Assembly: GCA_902767055.1 (NCBI GenBank)
Contig: CACXFX010000097.1
Span: 1-8,469, forward strand
DNA length: 8,469 bases
Direction of reading: 5' to 3'
From: an uncultured Pseudomonadota bacterium
GTDB taxonomy: Bacteria > Pseudomonadota > Alphaproteobacteria > RF32 > CAG-239
The translations under genes were made by a program, and so were the position numbers. Every line of letters begins with the position of its first letter. The first letter of the stretch is position 1. Positions 6,489-8,469 of the stretch are shown here, in pieces. The notes under the pieces were generated by a model. The model was not told where the DNA came from and did not search any database. It saw only the letters and a list, made by a program, of their open reading frames with translations.

Positions 6489-6887
6489 ATGAATATTTTG
6501 AAAAACTTAGAAAAAGAGCAAATGGAAAAGCTCACCGAGGGTAAAAACCTTCCGGATTTTAAAGCCGGCGATACCTTAAAAGTTCATACCAAGGTCAAAG
6601 AAGGCGATCGTGAACGTATCCAAATTTATGAAGGTGTTTGCATCGCACGTAAAAATGACGGATTGAACTCATCATTTACCGTTCGCAAGATTTCGTTCGG
6701 TGAAGGTGTTGAGCGTGTTTTTCCGCTTTATTCTCCGAATGTGGCTAAGATTGAAGTGGCACGTATCGGTAAAGTTCGTCGTGCAAAACTTTATTTCTTG
6801 CGCGCATTGCGTGGTAAATCTGCCCGTATTGCTGACGATTTGACTGCAACATCAAAAGCTGCAGCTGCAAAATCAGAAGAAAAATAA
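6489..6887 (+). CDS. rplS: Ribosomal protein bL19
   Basis: bL19 sits at the 30S-50S interface of the large subunit. The sequence has the family features: [20 protein letters not shown] (about 24-43), [38 protein letters not shown], then [28 protein letters not shown]. The core ends near residue 114, and a short Ala/Lys/Glu tail brings the length to 132, a milder version of the tail on bS16. AAAGG at 6476-6480 lies 8 nt upstream. The gene follows trmD after 54 nt and is the last gene before a terminator. Confidence 0.97.
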   Translation: MNILKNLEKEQMEKLTEGKNLPDFKAGDTLKVHTKVKEGDRERIQIYEGVCIARKNDGLNSSFTVRKISFGEGVERVFPLYSPNVAKIEVARIGKVRRAKLYFLRALRGKSARIADDLTATSKAAAAKSEEK

Positions 6888-6905
6888 GCAGATATAAAAA
6901 TGATT

Positions 6906-6936
6906 AAAAAACCGCTCATCAATGGGCGGTTTTTTA
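6906..6936 (+). terminator. Intrinsic terminator of the ffh-rplS run
   Basis: The arm 6906-6917 (A-run then CCGCTC) pairs with 6924-6935 (GGGCGG then T-run) around a six-base loop, with one G-U pair. The A-run/T-run arms make it potentially bidirectional. It lies 18 nt after the rplS stop and separates the housekeeping genes from the pilin genes. Confidence 0.88.
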
Positions 6937-6988
6937 TTAAATATTCATTAACCAAACTATATCTTTAGTCATATATCGATTTTTTAGC

Positions 6989-7017
6989 TTGATTTCATAA
7001 AAAAAGTCGATTAGAGT
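6989..7017 (+). promoter_or_regulatory. Possible promoter of the pilin genes (weak)
   Basis: TTGATT (6989-6994) and TAGAGT (7012-7017) stand 17 nt apart, each with partial agreement to sigma70 boxes. The -10 box is poor. The spacer is part of an inverted repeat, ATCGA+T-run at 6975-6985 with A-run+TCGAT at 6999-7011, which could bind a regulator or simply reflect AT-rich sequence. A start near 7024 would produce a leader of about 77 nt with the hairpins described next. Confidence 0.3.
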
Positions 7018-7022
7018 AAATA

Positions 7023-7065
7023 TCAAGATACTTGAGGAGGTATCTTTTTCACCGGGGGCAACCCC
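7023..7065 (+). promoter_or_regulatory. Hairpin-rich leader of the first pilin gene
   Basis: Three stems are visible. TCAAG (7023-7027) can pair with CTTGA (7031-7035). Exclusive with it, AAGATAC (7025-7031) can pair with GTATCTT (7040-7046), followed by more T, which gives a terminator-like hairpin. GGGG (7054-7057) pairs with CCCC (7062-7065) around a GCAA tetraloop, a stable GNRA type. A strong AGGAGG (7035-7040) lies in the loop region but has no start codon in range. The arrangement suggests attenuation or an RNA-stability element. I do not recognise a riboswitch class. Confidence 0.4.
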
Positions 7066-7100
7066 ACTAACAACTAATTAGTTTATAAAGGATTACAAAA

Positions 7101-7691
7101 ATGAAAATGAATGAAAATGGTCGTTCTATGGTCGAGATGCTTGGTGTTCTCGCCATTATTGGTGTTTTGTCAGCTGGCGGTTTGGCCGGTTATTCAAAAG
7201 CCATGTTCAAACACAAACTCAACTCCACAATGGATCAAATCACAATGCTCGTGACAAACATCCGCACGATGTGGGGGTCACAGGCAAACTATGCTGATTT
7301 GACAGAGGGAAGAGTCATTCAATTAGGTATAGTTCCTGCTGTGATGGGAGATACATCAACAAAATTAGTTAACCCATTCAAAGGCGGTGTTACGATTGCT
7401 AAAGCAACTGTTAAAGGATCAATTGATGGTTCAGGTTTTACTTTGACTTATGCTGGATTACCTTCAGAAGCTTGTATTGCACTTTCAACAGCTGACTTTG
7501 GTAGCGGTGCCGGTTCCGGCTTTATTGGTGTTGAAGTAGGAACTACAAAAACGGCAACGACAATTGGTGGTGAAGGCTCAGCAATTGCTGGTGGCTCAAG
7601 TAAGTATGGCGAGGGTCAAGCTCTTCAAATGACAGATGCTATTACAGCTTGCCAAGGAACAAACAAATCAATTACTTGGTACTTCTATTAA
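7101..7691 (+). CDS. Type IVb-like prepilin, copy 1
   Basis: This is a 196-residue pilin precursor. A six-residue leader ends at Gly7, and RSMVE follows. A prepilin peptidase would therefore cut after Gly7 and leave Glu at mature position 5, as in type IV pilins, but with Arg rather than Phe or Met at position 1. Residues 10-35 are the hydrophobic assembly and membrane helix, continuing into an amphipathic helix to about 57. The C-terminal domain has Cys125 in the motif GLPSEACIAL and Cys184 in AITACQG, and ends ITWYFY. A late Cys pair with this motif pattern resembles the disulfide-bounded D-region of type IVb (PilS/bundlin-like) pilins. It is probably a pilus or pseudopilus subunit in the inner membrane and then outside. 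AAAGGA at 7087-7092 lies 8 nt upstream. No assembly genes are nearby. A minor pseudopilin is the alternative. Confidence 0.85.
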   Translation: MKMNENGRSMVEMLGVLAIIGVLSAGGLAGYSKAMFKHKLNSTMDQITMLVTNIRTMWGSQANYADLTEGRVIQLGIVPAVMGDTSTKLVNPFKGGVTIAKATVKGSIDGSGFTLTYAGLPSEACIALSTADFGSGAGSGFIGVEVGTTKTATTIGGEGSAIAGGSSKYGEGQALQMTDAITACQGTNKSITWYFY

Positions 7692-7711
7692 TATCAATTT
7701 CGTTTTCGATC

Positions 7712-7743
7712 CAAGAGTGCTTGGAAGAATTCGAGCACTCTTG
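7712..7743 (+). other. Strong hairpin between the two pilin genes
   Basis: A perfect 10-bp stem pairs 7712-7721 with 7734-7743 around a 12-base loop containing GAATTC. No U-run follows, and none precedes it on the other strand, so it is a poor intrinsic terminator. In a two-gene message it could stabilise or process the upstream pilin transcript and so set unequal subunit levels. That role is inferred. Confidence 0.6.
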
Positions 7744-7788
7744 AACAAAAAGTTTAATTATCAATTTATTTTATAAAGGATTACAAAA

Positions 7789-8397
7789 ATGAAAAACAAT
7801 CAAACTGGTCGTTCAATGGTTGAAATGCTTGGTGTCTTGGCAATTATCGGTGTTTTGTCAGCCGGTGGTTTGGCAGGATACTCAAAAGCCATGTTCAAGC
7901 ACAAACTCAACTCAACAATGGACCAAATCACAATGCTTGTGACCAACATCCGCACAATGTATGGTGCACAAGGTAACTATTATGGCCTTGCAGAAGATGC
8001 CATCAAATTAGGCATTGTTCCTGCTGTGATGGGTTCTGCAATGGGTAGCTTAACCAATCCATTTAAAGGTGATGTAACTATTCATGAAGCTATGGCAACA
8101 GATGCTACAACAGATTCTGGTTCAAAAGTAGCTGGTTCTACAGCATTTATCTTGACCTATACCGGTCTTCCGATTGAAGCTTGTATTGCACTCGCAACAT
8201 CTGACTTCGGCTCAGGCGCCGGTTCCGGCTTTATCGGTGTGGTTGCTGCCAATGGTGATTCAGCTGCAACAGCTAAAACTAAAAAAGTTGGTGATTCAAC
8301 AGAAGGTACAGCTTATGCTATGAATGCGGCTATTACTGCTTGCAGAGGAGAATCTAATACAAAAGATGTATCTTCTGTTTCTTGGAAGTTTTACTAA
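7789..8397 (+). CDS. Type IVb-like prepilin, copy 2
   Basis: This is a 202-residue paralogue of the preceding gene. The leader again ends at Gly7 with RSMVE after it. Residues 7-57 are identical to copy 1. Later shared blocks are LGIVPAVMG, NPFKG, LTY-GLP-EACIAL, DFGSGAGSGFIGV, AITAC and a W-x-FY ending. The cysteines are at 132 and 185, so the probable disulfide loop is a little shorter. Differences concentrate at about 58-72, 83-120 and 152-200, the parts expected to be exposed on an assembled fibre. AAAGGA at 7775-7780 lies 8 nt before the ATG, in a 26-nt segment identical to copy 1. It may be cotranscribed with copy 1, as no U-tract terminator lies between. Which copy is the major subunit cannot be told. 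Confidence 0.85.
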   Translation: MKNNQTGRSMVEMLGVLAIIGVLSAGGLAGYSKAMFKHKLNSTMDQITMLVTNIRTMYGAQGNYYGLAEDAIKLGIVPAVMGSAMGSLTNPFKGDVTIHEAMATDATTDSGSKVAGSTAFILTYTGLPIEACIALATSDFGSGAGSGFIGVVAANGDSAATAKTKKVGDSTEGTAYAMNAAITACRGESNTKDVSSVSWKFY

Positions 8398-8425
8398 TCC
8401 GATATTATTATCTGGAAGCATGAAA

Positions 8426-8465
8426 GGAGCTTTGGGGTTTATCTTCAAAGCCCCTTTTTTATTTT
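8426..8465 (+). terminator. Intrinsic terminator after the pilin pair
   Basis: GGAGCTTTG (8426-8434) pairs with CAAAGCCCC (8446-8454), with one A-C mismatch, around an 11-base loop. Six T, then ATTTT, follow. It is 28 nt downstream of the second pilin stop codon and marks the end of that transcript. Confidence 0.8.
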
Positions 8466-8469
8466 AAAA

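Noticed and set aside
7741..7770. A separate promoter for the second pilin gene
   Set aside because: TTGAAC is followed only by poor -10 matches at 17-18 nt, too weak in AT-rich sequence to support a call.
1..8469. tRNA, rRNA or CRISPR arrays
   Set aside because: No cloverleaf with a CCA-type acceptor stem, no rRNA signature and no regularly spaced direct repeats were seen on either strand.

Overview
The window looks like chromosome from an uncultured, low-GC alphaproteobacterium, most plausibly one of the host- or gut-associated lineages near Rickettsiales/Holosporales or the metagenomic group often labelled RF32 or 'Azospirillum sp. CAG'. This is inference. It rests on a valyl-tRNA synthetase of the archaeal-like type known from Rickettsia, the standard ffh-rpsP-rimM-trmD-rplS order, an Ala/Glu/Lys tail on bS16, and pilin-like proteins starting with the RSMVEMLGVLAIIGVLS signature that I associate with that gut group from memory. 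No database comparison was possible.

Layout. Positions 1-100 (minus strand) hold the first 33 codons of a secreted protein that runs off the window. Positions 101-440 have no convincing long ORF. On the minus strand they show a good promoter (381-409), about 245 nt rich in nested complementary segments, and a terminator-like hairpin with five U residues (128-156). That is the layout of a free-standing structured RNA or of a leader/attenuator for the secreted protein. A divergent promoter (445-473) serves valS (504-3104), which ends in a strong intrinsic terminator (3121-3162).

A new promoter (3164-3191) and a leader with competing hairpins precede a five-gene housekeeping run: ffh, rpsP, rimM, trmD and rplS. 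No internal terminator is visible, and the run closes with a terminator at 6906-6936. These genes serve protein targeting (Ffh), ribosome structure (bS16, bL19), 30S maturation (RimM) and tRNA m1G37 methylation (TrmD). valS is a separate transcription unit but also belongs to translation.

From 6937 the character changes to accessory. Two tandem paralogues encode type IVb-like prepilins (7101-7691 and 7789-8397). The first has a hairpin-rich leader. Both share an identical 26-nt ribosome-binding segment, a hairpin without a U-run separates them, and a terminator follows the second. Their N-terminal helices are identical in protein while differing at many synonymous sites, and their C-terminal halves diverge. 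This suggests an old, selectively maintained pair and possibly part of a larger pilin family. No pilus assembly genes are in view.

The most interesting signals are the unexplained minus-strand structured RNA at about 128-374, the pilin pair with its leader elements, and the archaeal-type ValRS.
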